Shown here: one piece after another, positions 1 to 7,581 of the stretch | How positions within the stretch are numbered: position 1 is the stretch's first letter | Layout: each line of letters starts with the position of its first letter | From: Pseudonocardia sp. N23 | GTDB lineage: Bacteria; Actinomycetota; Actinomycetes; Mycobacteriales; Pseudonocardiaceae | Reading direction: 5' to 3' | DNA: 63,152 nt | Assembly: GCF_002583555.1 (NCBI RefSeq) | Contig: NZ_BEGX01000031.1 | Span: 1 to 63,152, forward strand | Position numbers and translations under genes: made by a program | Notes under the pieces: generated by a model | Database searches by the model: none | What the model was told of the DNA's origin: nothing | Seen by the model: only the letters and a program-made list of their open reading frames with translations

Positions 1-66
1 GTCTTCACCCGCACCACGACCGGAGCGATCCGTAATCTCAAAGCCCAGAACCGCACAGTCTCCTAG
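1..66 (+). CDS. C-terminal tail of an unidentified protein, cut by the window edge
   Basis: The first 66 bases read open and close with TAG, giving a 21-residue basic tail ending KAQNRTVS. The start lies outside the window. The tail is too short to assign a family. It sits beside the AT-richer gene at 236 and could belong to the same acquired segment, but that is only an inference. The next 170 bases (67-235) show no gene. Confidence 0.3.
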   Translation, partial: VFTRTTTGAIRNLKAQNRTVS

Positions 67-235
67 CCCGGACGTCAACCATCACCCGGGACAGGAACGT
101 CAAGCGTCAGATGAGACCAGACAAGCTTCCGTAGGTGCATCATGCGCTTGGATCGAACAATGAGACGCGCAACGAGGAAGAGTCCAACCGCATTCAAGTG
201 TCCGTGTATCACACCTAGAAGGCCGCCCGATTTAT

Positions 236-1249
236 ATGGAGCAGATCGCACTATACTACCCATACATGATCCCAGAAGAGTCCTGGGTCAAGCGCAGTCT
301 ACTTCTATTTGATAAAGTGTCGACTGTTTATCCAAACTATATAGATGAAGCCGAAGATGACATGCTCCGCTGGCTTCACGATGAAGACCTTTGGACTCCG
401 ACGCATCCCGGCTCGTCCATCAGTCCTGAATGCATAGCGGACCTTGAAGCCGCGCTTCTATTCTTTGCCGATCAAGATGAGTATAGAGTACAACCTCACT
501 GGCACCCAGAGGATCCGAGCCTTACGACATTGCGCCTTGGCAAGCTCCCTAGTGAGCTCGAACGCGAGCTCCTCGAGCTACACCTTGCGCGTCGGGACTG
601 GGATATTGAAGGCCTTCTTGCACACGAGGAGACGTCTCACATACTCGTTGCAATCATTGCTCGACACGCCGCCGCGATCCATAGTGGCTTCGACTCTCGG
701 TTCGTGACTTCCACCGACATCGCAGGCAGCCAAAGGTACGCCTACGGTCTCCTGCCAGCCGACAGCCTCGAGGCCGATCAGCCAGCCGGCAATGCTGTTG
801 AGAGCTTCAACTGCGCCGAACTCTTGCTAGACGGCCTCATACCGACGCCCGGACGCCTCACATCAATACCCGATGTCGTTTCATTCCTTAAAGACCACCG
901 CAATGAAGTCTTGCAATTTCGGTGCGAACTCGATCGCCTCGTGGCTGCAGCAATTCAAAGCCCGGATCCCCTCGACGCCGTCCGGAGTGGACGCCAGCAG
1001 ATTGAATCAGCTCTAAGCGATCTAGAGCGCGCCGGTCGAGGCAGACTGCGGTTTCTGCTCGGCTCGGCCAGCATCATGCTCGGGACTGCATTTGCCGCTC
1101 ACAATCTCGATGCCGACACGGTGAAGTGGGTCTTCGACGGCTTCGGGGTCTCAGCGGTCGGAGCCATGATCGGTAGCCGAATTGTGCGAGGGCGCCCGCA
1201 AAGCAGTCCGTACACATACCTTCTGCGGGCTCGACGAACGTTCGCCTAG
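236..1249 (+). CDS. DUF6236-like protein of unknown function
   Basis: A 337-residue protein beginning MEQIALYYPYMIPEESW. The aromatic start followed by a strand-like motif, a long acidic middle and a helical C-terminus resembles the DUF6236 family; this is recalled, not searched. No catalytic motif is obvious. A hydrophobic Gly/Ala stretch near residues 275-320 could be one or two membrane-associated helices. No ribosome site precedes the ATG, and an AT-rich TTTATATG string overlaps the start. A second ATG lies 30 bases downstream. Codon use (ATA, TTT, AGT, GAT) is plainly more A/T-rich than in every other gene here, and the gene lies on the 3' side of a tRNA-Ser, so horizontal acquisition is likely. 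Function is not known. Confidence 0.6.
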   Translation: MEQIALYYPYMIPEESWVKRSLLLFDKVSTVYPNYIDEAEDDMLRWLHDEDLWTPTHPGSSISPECIADLEAALLFFADQDEYRVQPHWHPEDPSLTTLRLGKLPSELERELLELHLARRDWDIEGLLAHEETSHILVAIIARHAAAIHSGFDSRFVTSTDIAGSQRYAYGLLPADSLEADQPAGNAVESFNCAELLLDGLIPTPGRLTSIPDVVSFLKDHRNEVLQFRCELDRLVAAAIQSPDPLDAVRSGRQQIESALSDLERAGRGRLRFLLGSASIMLGTAFAAHNLDADTVKWVFDGFGVSAVGAMIGSRIVRGRPQSSPYTYLLRARRTFA

Positions 1250-1275
1250 CCACAACCCAACGGCTGCCCGCCGCA

Positions 1276-1299
1276 GGTTGCTGTCACCGGTTGCTGTCA
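1276..1299 (+). repeat. Two direct copies of GGTTGCTGTCA, period 13
   Basis: The 11-mer GGTTGCTGTCA occurs at 1276-1286 and again at 1289-1299, between the AT-rich gene and the tRNA-Ser 3' end. Short direct repeats here could be recombinase arm sites or slippage; the sequence alone does not decide. Confidence 0.5.
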
Positions 1300-1346
1300 A
1301 CCCCGCTCGAACGGCCGAACGAAGATCAGTGAACGACGCTCTGACC

Positions 1347-1434
1347 TGGCGGAAGCGGAGGGATTCGAACCCCCGGACCCTTTCGGGACTCTCGCTTTCA
1401 AGGCGAGTGCATTCGGCCGCTCTGCCACGCTTCC
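1347..1434 (-). tRNA. tRNA-Ser (anticodon TGA), CCA encoded
   Basis: Reverse-strand reading gives a 5' acceptor GGAAGCG pairing with CGCTTCC. It also gives an anticodon loop with TGA in CTTGAAAG, a long variable arm (GTCCCGAAAGGGTCC), a T-loop GGTTCGAATCC and a genomically encoded CCA at 1347-1349. The 88-nt length and the long variable arm fit a serine tRNA. Its 3' end faces the AT-richer gene to the left, the usual orientation for an integrated element. Confidence 0.97.
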
Positions 1435-1444
1435 GCGGAGCAGC

Positions 1445-1933
1445 CTAGCTGGCGGCTGCGACCTCGTCGTCGCCGCTCAGGCCACGCTGGATCCGCTCCA
1501 GGGCGTCGGCAAAGGCGGTCTGCTCGGCCCTGCTCAGCCGGGAGATCACGTGCCTACGGACGCCGGTGACGTGCGTGGGGGCCGCTCGCTCCAGCAGCTC
1601 ACGACCCTCGGGGAGCATGACGGCGAGGACGCCGCGACCGTCGGAGTCGCACTCCTGGCGCGTGACGAGGCCGGCCTTCTCCATCCGCGCGACCTGGTGG
1701 GAGAGCCTCGACTTCGAGGAGGCCATGAGCTCGGCCAGAGTGCTCATCCGCAGCTTCTGGTCCGGCGCCTCGGAGAGGAAGACGAGGATCGTGTAGTCGC
1801 TGTGCGAGATGCCCTGCGTCTCGTTGAGGTCGTGGTTCAGACGGGACTCGAGCAGCGTGGCCGTGATCACGAAAGTCCGCCAGAACCGCATCTCGTCGTC
1901 GTCGAGCCACTGAGTGGTCCCGCCATCCGACAT
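1445..1933 (-). CDS. MarR-family transcriptional regulator
   Basis: A 162-residue winged-helix regulator. The order is an N-terminal dimerisation helix (DEMRFWRTFVITATLLESRL), then the recognition region around residues 60-95 (LRMSTLAELMASSKSRLSHQVARME), the wing (CDSDGRGVLAVMLPEG) and a C-terminal dimerisation helix. Length and layout are typical of MarR repressors that respond to small ligands. It faces the zinc peptidase gene divergently, so that gene or itself may be the target, but no operator is evident. The start has no ribosome site and a TAAGCT hexamer six bases upstream, which suggests a leaderless transcript. The ligand is unknown. Confidence 0.9.
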   Translation of the reverse strand: MSDGGTTQWLDDDEMRFWRTFVITATLLESRLNHDLNETQGISHSDYTILVFLSEAPDQKLRMSTLAELMASSKSRLSHQVARMEKAGLVTRQECDSDGRGVLAVMLPEGRELLERAAPTHVTGVRRHVISRLSRAEQTAFADALERIQRGLSGDDEVAAAS

Positions 1934-1939
1934 GTCCGC

Positions 1940-1945
1940 AGCTTA
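1940..1945 (-). promoter_or_regulatory. -10 hexamer of the MarR gene (leaderless)
   Basis: TAAGCT read on the minus strand, followed by six bases and then the ATG at 1933. There is no Shine-Dalgarno sequence. Confidence 0.5.
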
Positions 1946-2032
1946 CTCAACGACGTCGGCGTCGACCGGCGGTCCCACTTGTGGTGGGATCAGCGCGCTG
2001 GGCGGCACGGGGTCGCAGGGAGGCAGCGGGGC

Positions 2033-2983
2033 ATGCGGTTCGACGAGAACGCCGATCTCGACACGTCGACGATCGAGGACCGCCGCGGCGGTGGCGGTGG
2101 CGGTGGTGGCGGACTGGGCGGCCGCGTCGCTGTCGGCGGTGGCGGCCTGGGCATCATCGGGCTGATCCTGTTCTTCATCGTGTCCGCGCTCGGCGGCGGC
2201 GGTGGGACGTCGGGCGGCGCGCTGCCGTTGCCGACGGGCCTGAACGGGTTGTCGAGCGGCCAGCAGGCAGACGGGCAGGCCATCGCGTCGAGCTGCCGTA
2301 CCGGCGCCGACGCGAACAACAACCTCGACTGCGAAGTCGTCGCCGTCGTCAACTCGCTCAACGGGTACTGGTCGGACACGTTCGCCCGGTCGGGTCAGAC
2401 CTACCGGGCACCGAACCTCGTGTTCTTCAACGGCAGCGTCAACACGGGTGGCTGCGGCGGCGCGACGTCGGACGTCGGACCCTTCTACTGTCCGGCCGAC
2501 GCGAAGGTCTACATCGACCTGTCGTTCTTCAAGGAGCTGGAGACGCGCTTCGGCGCGCAGGGCGGGCCCTACGCGCGGGCCTACGTGATCGCGCACGAGT
2601 ACGGCCACCACATCCAGAACCTGCTGGGCACGAGCAGCCGCGTCCAGGCGGGCGACTCCGGTCCGACGTCGGGCTCGGTACGCCTGGAGCTGCAGGCCGA
2701 CTGCTACGCCGGCTCGTGGGGCAACCACGCGACGCAGGTGCCGACGTCGTCGGGCCGGCCGTTGATCACCGACGTGACACAGGCTGACGTGAACGCGGCG
2801 CTCGACACGGCGTCGCGGATCGGTGACGACTACATCCAGTCGAACCTGGGCGGCGGCCGGGTGAACGAGAGCCAGTTCACCCACGGTAGCTCGGCGCAGC
2901 GCGAGAAGTGGTACTCGACGGGCTACCAGACCGGTAACCCGGCGCAGTGCGACACCTTCGCGCGTGGCGTCAGCCTGGGCTGA
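2033..2983 (+). CDS. Membrane-anchored neutral zinc metallopeptidase (YpfJ family)
   Basis: A 316-residue protein. The N-terminus is short, acidic and Gly-rich. One membrane segment lies near residues 38-52 (GIIGLILFFIVSAL), so the catalytic domain should face outside. The zincin motif HEYGH is at residues 188-192, and the downstream ELQADC segment supplies the likely third zinc ligand, Glu219. Cysteines in the outer domain could form disulfides. This is the neutral zinc metallopeptidase family (YpfJ-like); natural substrates are not known. The ATG at 2033 is chosen because GGAGG lies about ten bases upstream and the anchor follows at a normal distance; longer in-frame starts would add unrelated sequence. 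Confidence 0.9.
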   Translation: MRFDENADLDTSTIEDRRGGGGGGGGGLGGRVAVGGGGLGIIGLILFFIVSALGGGGGTSGGALPLPTGLNGLSSGQQADGQAIASSCRTGADANNNLDCEVVAVVNSLNGYWSDTFARSGQTYRAPNLVFFNGSVNTGGCGGATSDVGPFYCPADAKVYIDLSFFKELETRFGAQGGPYARAYVIAHEYGHHIQNLLGTSSRVQAGDSGPTSGSVRLELQADCYAGSWGNHATQVPTSSGRPLITDVTQADVNAALDTASRIGDDYIQSNLGGGRVNESQFTHGSSAQREKWYSTGYQTGNPAQCDTFARGVSLG

Positions 2984-3035
2984 GGGCGACGCCACACGGC
3001 CGGGTGACGATCCGCCGTCGGAGCAGTGGCCGTCA

Positions 3036-3041
3036 TAGCCT
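3036..3041 (+). promoter_or_regulatory. -10 hexamer for the small secreted protein gene
   Basis: TAGCCT lies 31 bases before the ATG at 3073. A short leader with GGGAGG follows, so this is a normal leadered promoter using the same hexamer that marks leaderless genes elsewhere in the window. Confidence 0.4.
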
Positions 3042-3072
3042 GCACCTCTCGTCCGATCTTCGGGAGGTCACG

Positions 3073-3411
3073 ATGCCGTTCGTCCGACGTGTTCTCGTCC
3101 CGCTCGCAGCGGCGGGAGGGCTGATCGCGGCCGGTGCAGGGGGCGCGTCCGCTGCCGAGGCCCACTCGTCCGACGGCACCTGCGACGTCACCGGCAAGGC
3201 GACGTACACCTACAACGGCGTGCAGCACACCTACGTCGCGGAGCCGGGGCCGGCGGGCTGCCAGTGGGTGGAGCAGCCGCCGGGTGCGCCGCAGCCGCCG
3301 CTCGACCCGCAGCAGGAGGCGGCGGCGCGCGCGTTCGCCGCGCAGATGGCGCAGCAGGCTCTCGGCTACGCCGGCGCGCCGGCGCCGAGCAGCCCCGCGC
3401 AGGCCGGGTAG
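3073..3411 (+). CDS. Small secreted protein of unknown function
   Basis: A 112-residue protein with a clear signal peptide: a basic start (MPFVRR), a hydrophobic core, and a likely cleavage after ASA near residue 28. The mature part has two cysteines spaced to form one disulfide (CDVTG and GCQW) and then a Pro/Gln/Ala-rich tail. GGGAGG precedes the ATG. It shows no resemblance to a known enzyme. Its last 46 bases overlap the 3' end of the opposing GNAT gene. It is likely an exported, possibly wall-associated protein. Confidence 0.75.
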   Translation: MPFVRRVLVPLAAAGGLIAAGAGGASAAEAHSSDGTCDVTGKATYTYNGVQHTYVAEPGPAGCQWVEQPPGAPQPPLDPQQEAAARAFAAQMAQQALGYAGAPAPSSPAQAG

Positions 3412-4034
3412 CCCTCGACGGCCAGGGACCACGGGGGCCGGACGAACTCGCTCGCCGTGATCGCGACCTGCACTTCCTCGAACGGCTCGCCCCGTCGGAC
3501 GACGGTGGCGGTCCCGGTGCGTCGGTAACCGAGCTTGTCCGACACGCGCAGGGACGCCCCGTTGTCGGCGAACGCGGCCGATGTCGCGCGGGTGGCGCCG
3601 AGGTGGTCGAACGCGAAGGCGAGGACGGCCGCCCGCATCTCGGTGCCGATGCCGCGGCCCTGGACCTCCATGCCGAGCCAGGAGCCGGAGTCGACGGTGC
3701 GGCGCGCGGCGAATTCCTTGCCGCGCAGCGTCTGCACGCCGACGACGCGGCCCTCGACGCGCACGAGGAAGTGCAGCGCCCAGTTCTCGGGGGCGAGCAC
3801 GGACCGCTGCTGCCAGAAGTGTTGCAGCATGCCGCGGCCCAGGTAGCGGGGATCGGCGTCGGTCCACGGGACGTGGAAGGGCATCTGTTCGGGCGGGTGC
3901 ACGCCGCGGTGGGCGACGGCGACGAGGTCGTCGAGGCCCGAGTCGTCGTCGGGGCGCAGGTCGAGGCGCGGGGTGCGCAGCACGAGGTGCCGCAGCGGCC
4001 ACGGGTCGGGCGGCGCGTCCGTCTCCAGAGCCAT
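3366..4034 (-). CDS. GNAT-family N-acetyltransferase (RimJ/RimL type)
   Basis: A 222-residue protein with the RimJ/RimL layout. The N-terminal strand is LRTPRLDLRP. The acetyl-CoA-binding loop lies near residue 135 (GMEVQGRGIGTEMRAAVL, the Q/RxxGxG signature), followed by the typical LGATRATSAAFADNGASLRVSDKLGY segment. Members acetylate N-terminal or side-chain amines; the substrate is unknown. The ATG at 4034 is used. The gene is divergent from the quinone oxidoreductase with only 45 bases between starts, and its 3' end overlaps the secreted-protein gene by 46 bases. Confidence 0.9.
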   Translation of the reverse strand: MALETDAPPDPWPLRHLVLRTPRLDLRPDDDSGLDDLVAVAHRGVHPPEQMPFHVPWTDADPRYLGRGMLQHFWQQRSVLAPENWALHFLVRVEGRVVGVQTLRGKEFAARRTVDSGSWLGMEVQGRGIGTEMRAAVLAFAFDHLGATRATSAAFADNGASLRVSDKLGYRRTGTATVVRRGEPFEEVQVAITASEFVRPPWSLAVEGYPACAGLLGAGAPA

Positions 4035-4066
4035 CCCGCGAGCGTGCCCTATCGCCGCAACCGCAA

Positions 4067-4072
4067 TACCGT
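4067..4072 (+). promoter_or_regulatory. -10 hexamer of the quinone oxidoreductase gene (leaderless)
   Basis: TACCGT followed by seven bases and the ATG at 4080, with no ribosome site. A minus-strand GATAGGGC string just to the left (4046-4053) probably serves the divergent GNAT gene. Confidence 0.5.
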
Positions 4073-4079
4073 CGACGAC

Positions 4080-5063
4080 ATGTACGCGATCACGTTGCAG
4101 GAGCCGGGCGCGCCGGACGTCATGGAGTGGACCGAGGTCCCGGATCCGCAGGCCGGGCCGGGCGAGGTCGTCATCGACGTCGTCGCGGCCGGGGTGAACC
4201 GGGCCGACGTCATGCAGCGGCAGGGCAACTACCCGCCGCCGCCGGGGGCGTCCGACATCATCGGCCTCGAGTGTTCGGGGCGGATCTCGGCGGTGGGCGA
4301 GGGTGTCGTCGGCCTCGGGGTGGGTGACGAGGTGTGTGCGCTGCTCTCGGGCGGCGGCTACGCCGAGAAGGTCCTGGTCCCGGCGACACAGGTGCTGCAG
4401 CTCCCCGACGGCGTCGACGTGGTGACGGCGGCCGCGCTGCCGGAGGTGGCGTGCACGGTGTGGTCGAACGTCGTCGACACCGCGGGGTTGACGGCGGGCG
4501 ACACGTTCCTGGTGCAGGGCGGCAGCAGCGGCATCGGGACGCACGCGATCCAGCTGGCCAAGGCGCTGGGCGCCAGGGTGGCGGCGACGGCGGGCAACCC
4601 GGAGCGGCTGGAACGCTGCCGTGAGCTGGGCGCCGACATCGCCATCGACTACCACGACGACATCGCCGCGGCCCTGCTCGACGCCACCGACGGCCACGGC
4701 GCCGACATCATCCTCGACAACATGGGCGCCAAGGGCCTGTCGAACAACGTGAAGGCGCTCGCGACCGACGGCCGGCTCATGATCATCGGGTTTCAGGGCG
4801 GGGTGAAGGGCGAGCTCAACCTCGCGGCGCTGCTGGCCAAGCGGGCGAGCGTGACGTCGCTGGGGCTGCGGGGCCGGCCGGTCGACGGGCCGAAGGGCAA
4901 GGCGCGCATCGTCGACGGGGTGCGTGAGCAGGTGTGGCCGCTGGTCGCCGCCGGGCGGGTCCAGCCGGTCGTACACGCCACGCTGCCTCTGCGCGACGCC
5001 GCCGAGGCGCATCGCGTGCTGGAGGCCGGAGGTGTCGTCGGCAAGCTCCTGCTGACGACGTGA
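4080..5063 (+). CDS. NAD(P)H quinone oxidoreductase, PIG3/QOR type
   Basis: A 327-residue zinc-free medium-chain dehydrogenase. It has a GroES-like N-terminal domain with GVNRADVMQRQGNYPPPPG, the PIG3/QOR signature, and a Rossmann domain near residues 140-250 with the nucleotide loop QGGSSGIGTHAIQLAK. It lacks the structural zinc cysteines of alcohol dehydrogenases. The family reduces quinones and electrophiles with NAD(P)H in the cytoplasm. Nothing nearby indicates a pathway, so a general stress or redox role is most likely. Confidence 0.93.
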   Translation: MYAITLQEPGAPDVMEWTEVPDPQAGPGEVVIDVVAAGVNRADVMQRQGNYPPPPGASDIIGLECSGRISAVGEGVVGLGVGDEVCALLSGGGYAEKVLVPATQVLQLPDGVDVVTAAALPEVACTVWSNVVDTAGLTAGDTFLVQGGSSGIGTHAIQLAKALGARVAATAGNPERLERCRELGADIAIDYHDDIAAALLDATDGHGADIILDNMGAKGLSNNVKALATDGRLMIIGFQGGVKGELNLAALLAKRASVTSLGLRGRPVDGPKGKARIVDGVREQVWPLVAAGRVQPVVHATLPLRDAAEAHRVLEAGGVVGKLLLTT

Positions 5064-5077
5064 GGCCCCGACGTTTC

Positions 5078-5130
5078 TGCAGGAACGGCATCTTCCCGCA
5101 ACCGGGCGGCGGGATAGTGCCGTTCCTGCA
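5078..5130 (+). repeat. 53-bp intergenic hairpin repeat, copy 1
   Basis: The perfect 13-bp arms TGCAGGAACGGCA (5078-5090) and TGCCGTTCCTGCA (5118-5130) enclose a partly paired core (TCCCGC/GCGGGA). The same 53-bp architecture and outer arms recur at 14538-14590. It lies between two genes read in the same direction, so it need not be only a terminator. Confidence 0.8.
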
Positions 5131-5255
5131 GCTGGGGCAACCGAGGCGCGAGCGCCCGGCGGGAGCGGGGGGCGCACCGCCCGGCAGGCGCGGGGCACGC
5201 ACGAACCGGTGGGCGCGGGCGGCGCCGACGCGGCAGGCGCGCAATGATGGGCGGC

Positions 5256-5810
5256 ATGAGTCAGCCGTCTGAGCCCAGCGAGCAGGAGAGCCCCGAGCAG
5301 GTCATGGTGGTCGGGCCCGACGGGCGCCCGGTCGGGATGGCCCGCGTGCCGCAGGACGACGAGGAGGTCGAGGAGCCCGGCCTCTCCTCGATGGTCGAGC
5401 AGCCCGCCAAGGTCATGCGCATCGGAACGATGATCAAGCAGCTCCTCGAGGAGGTGCGGGCCGCACCGCTGGACGAGGCGTCGCGGGCCCGGCTCAAGGA
5501 GATCCACGAGAACTCCATCAAGGAGCTCGAGGAGGGCCTCGCCCCGGAGCTGCGCGAGGAGCTGGAGCGGCTGACGCTGCCGTTCACCGACGAGGGAGTG
5601 CCCTCGGAGGGCGAGCTGCGGATCGCGCAGGCGCAGCTCGTCGGCTGGCTCGAAGGCCTGTTCCACGGCATCCAGACGGCGCTGTTCGCCCAGCAGATGG
5701 CCGCGCGTGCGCAGCTCGAGCAGATGCGTCGCGGCCTGCCGCCCGGCGCGATGCCGCAGGGACAGCAGATGCCGGAGGGCATGGGCCGGGGCACCGGGCA
5801 GTACCTCTGA
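5256..5810 (+). CDS. bpa: Bacterial proteasome activator Bpa/PafE
   Basis: A 184-residue, highly charged helical protein. The central region (residues about 50-150, KVMRIGTMIKQLLEEVRAAP onward) is the four-helix Bpa fold, which forms a dodecameric ring on the 20S proteasome. The last four residues are GQYL, the HbYX-like tail that docks and opens the proteasome gate. Family knowledge: PafE/Bpa helps ATP-independent degradation of unfolded proteins. In Mycobacterium tuberculosis the gene (Rv3780) also sits beside the galactan exporter genes, so this position is conserved. Start: ATG at 5256 is preferred over 5244 because an AATGAT hexamer lies seven bases upstream, matching other leaderless genes here. 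Confidence 0.93.
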   Translation: MSQPSEPSEQESPEQVMVVGPDGRPVGMARVPQDDEEVEEPGLSSMVEQPAKVMRIGTMIKQLLEEVRAAPLDEASRARLKEIHENSIKELEEGLAPELREELERLTLPFTDEGVPSEGELRIAQAQLVGWLEGLFHGIQTALFAQQMAARAQLEQMRRGLPPGAMPQGQQMPEGMGRGTGQYL

Positions 5811-5817
5811 GCTGTAC

Positions 5818-5865
5818 GACGAACGGCTCTCCGGCCTGCTCAACCGCAGGTCGGGGCCGTTCGTC
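5818..5865 (+). terminator. Hairpin terminator after bpa, possibly of the GAACGGC repeat family
   Basis: GACGAACGGC (5818-5827) pairs perfectly with GCCGTTCGTC (5856-5865). A nested CCTGC/GCAGG stem sits in the loop. It starts eight bases after the bpa stop. There is no T-run, as is common in high-GC terminators. Its arms share the GAACGGC core with the dispersed hairpins. Confidence 0.65.
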
Positions 5866-5918
5866 GCGTCCCGGACGGACCTCGGCCCACCGCGCGTCGG
5901 ACCCAGGTCACCCGCAGG

Positions 5919-5924
5919 TACCCT
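5919..5924 (+). promoter_or_regulatory. -10 hexamer of wzm (leaderless)
   Basis: TACCCT followed by six bases and the GTG at 5931; no ribosome site. It would drive wzm-wzt-glfT1 as one transcript. Confidence 0.5.
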
Positions 5925-5930
5925 CGGCGC

Positions 5931-6806
5931 GTGGCTGTGACCGTGAGCGCTGAAGGGGGCCCTGCCGAGCAGGCCCGCCCCCTCGAGGACGAGCCCGGTC
6001 CCCGCAGCTGGGCCCGTGCGTTCAACGACCTGAGCCAGGGTTGGCGGCAGCGGCCGCTCTGGGGCTACCTGGGCTGGCAGGACATCAAGCAGCGCTACCG
6101 GCGCTCGATCCTCGGCCCGCTGTGGATCAGCATCAGCATGGCTGTCATCGCCACGGCGATGGGCATCCTCTACGGCGCGCTGTTCAACGAGGACATCAAG
6201 ACGTTCCTGCCCTACGTCGCCACCGGGCTGCTGATCTGGAACTTCATCCAGGGCTGCATCCTCGAGGGCAGCGAGGTCTTCATCGCCAACGAGGGCCTGA
6301 TCCGGTTCCTCCCGGCGCCGCTGAGCCTGCACGTCTACCGCCTGGTGTGGCGGCAGACGTTGTTCTTCGCGCACAACGTGATCATCTGGGTGGCCCTGAT
6401 GATCATCTTCCCGCACCCGCTTGGCTGGGCCTCCCTGATGGCCATCCCGGCGTTCGTACTGCTGGTCCTCAACGGCGGCTGGATCACGATCCTCTCGGGC
6501 ATCGTCGCGACCCGGTTCCGAGACATCCCGCCGATCGTCGCCAGCCTGACGCAGCTCGTGTTCTTCATGACGCCGATCGTCTGGTCCTACGACCGGCTGC
6601 GCGACAACCCCGCCGTCGCCGAGCGTGCGCAGATCGCCGAGCTCAACCCCGTCATGCACTTCGTGGAGATCCTGCGCCAGCCCATGCTGGGCGACACGAT
6701 CGTCTGGCGGCACTGGCTGATCGTCGGGATCATCACCGTCGTCGGCTGGGGTGCCGCCCTGGTCTGCATGCGCAACTACCGCGCCCGCGTGGCGTACTGG
6801 GTGTGA
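5931..6806 (+). CDS. wzm: ABC-2 type polysaccharide exporter permease Wzm
   Basis: A 291-residue integral membrane protein. After about 35 hydrophilic residues, the interface helix (LWGYLGWQDIKQRYRRSILG) precedes six membrane segments (for example ILGPLWISISMAVIATAMGI). This is the ABC-2 permease layout of O-antigen and galactan exporters. The next gene encodes the matching ATPase four bases downstream, followed by glfT1, the same set as Rv3783-Rv3781-Rv3782 in M. tuberculosis. It is inferred to move the lipid-linked galactan precursor across the plasma membrane. Confidence 0.92.
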   Translation: MAVTVSAEGGPAEQARPLEDEPGPRSWARAFNDLSQGWRQRPLWGYLGWQDIKQRYRRSILGPLWISISMAVIATAMGILYGALFNEDIKTFLPYVATGLLIWNFIQGCILEGSEVFIANEGLIRFLPAPLSLHVYRLVWRQTLFFAHNVIIWVALMIIFPHPLGWASLMAIPAFVLLVLNGGWITILSGIVATRFRDIPPIVASLTQLVFFMTPIVWSYDRLRDNPAVAERAQIAELNPVMHFVEILRQPMLGDTIVWRHWLIVGIITVVGWGAALVCMRNYRARVAYWV

Positions 6807-6810
6807 CGAG

Positions 6811-7581
6811 ATGACCGAGCCCAGCATCGACATCCGCGGCGCCGCCGTCGACTTCCCGATCTTCGACGCCAAGTCCCGCTCGCTCAAGAAGGCCGTCCTC
6901 GGCAAGGCCGGCGGCCGGATCGGGACCGACAGCAAGGTCCCGATCATCGAGGCCCTGCACGACATCAACATCTCACTGCGCAAGGGCGACCGCGTCGCGC
7001 TGGTCGGGCACAACGGCGCCGGCAAGTCGACGTTGCTGCGCCTCATGTCGGGCATCTACGAGCCGACGCGCGGCCGGGCCGTCGTGCGCGGCAAGGTGGC
7101 CCCGGTGTTCGACCTCGCGGTCGGGATGGACCCCGAGATCACCGGTCTCGACAACATCCTGATCCGCGGCCTGTTCCTGGGCATGACGAAGAAGCAGATG
7201 GAGTCGAAGGTCGACGACATCGCGGAGTTCACCGAGCTCGGCGACTACCTCGAGATGCCGCTGCGCACCTACTCCACCGGCATGCGGGTGCGGCTCGCGC
7301 TGGGCGTCGTGACCAGCATCGACCCCGAGATCCTGCTCCTCGACGAAGGCATCGGCGCCGTCGACGCCGCGTTCCTCGCCAAGGCGCGCGACCGGCTCAA
7401 CGAGCTCGTCGAGCGCTCCGGCATCCTCGTGTTCGCCTCGCACTCCGACGAGTTCCTCGCCGACCTGTGCGACACCGCGATCTGGATGGAGCACGGCTCG
7501 ATCCGTGAACACGGCTCGCTGCGCGACGTGCTGCACCACTACAAGGGCCACGACGTCCTCGCCGACCTCGGCCGAGCGTGA
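6811..7581 (+). CDS. wzt: Polysaccharide ABC exporter ATPase Wzt
   Basis: A 256-residue ATPase. Walker A is GHNGAGKST (residues 66-74), the signature is the degenerate YSTGMRVRL, and Walker B is EILLLDEGIG. A D-loop and switch histidine (FASHS) are present. The degenerate signature and the pre-Walker VPIIEALHDINISLRKGD segment are typical of Wzt/TagH-type exporters. There is no C-terminal carbohydrate-binding domain, so substrate selection must lie elsewhere. Only four bases separate it from wzm, and its stop overlaps the glfT1 start. Confidence 0.93.
   Translation: MTEPSIDIRGAAVDFPIFDAKSRSLKKAVLGKAGGRIGTDSKVPIIEALHDINISLRKGDRVALVGHNGAGKSTLLRLMSGIYEPTRGRAVVRGKVAPVFDLAVGMDPEITGLDNILIRGLFLGMTKKQMESKVDDIAEFTELGDYLEMPLRTYSTGMRVRLALGVVTSIDPEILLLDEGIGAVDAAFLAKARDRLNELVERSGILVFASHSDEFLADLCDTAIWMEHGSIREHGSLRDVLHHYKGHDVLADLGRA

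Noticed and set aside
1550..2032. N-terminal extension of the zinc metallopeptidase
   Set aside because: The extension is antisense to the MarR gene. The ATG at 2033 has a good ribosome site and the membrane anchor follows at a normal distance.
3366..3411. The 46-base overlap of the secreted-protein and GNAT genes as a frameshift or mis-call
   Set aside because: Both reading frames keep good codon bias up to their stops. Convergent tail overlaps also occur at rmlD/rmlB.
3366..7055. A very long minus-strand open frame running through the quinone oxidoreductase, bpa and wzm
   Set aside because: Only its last 222 codons (the GNAT) look like protein. The remainder is antisense to clear genes and stays open because stop codons are rare at this GC content.
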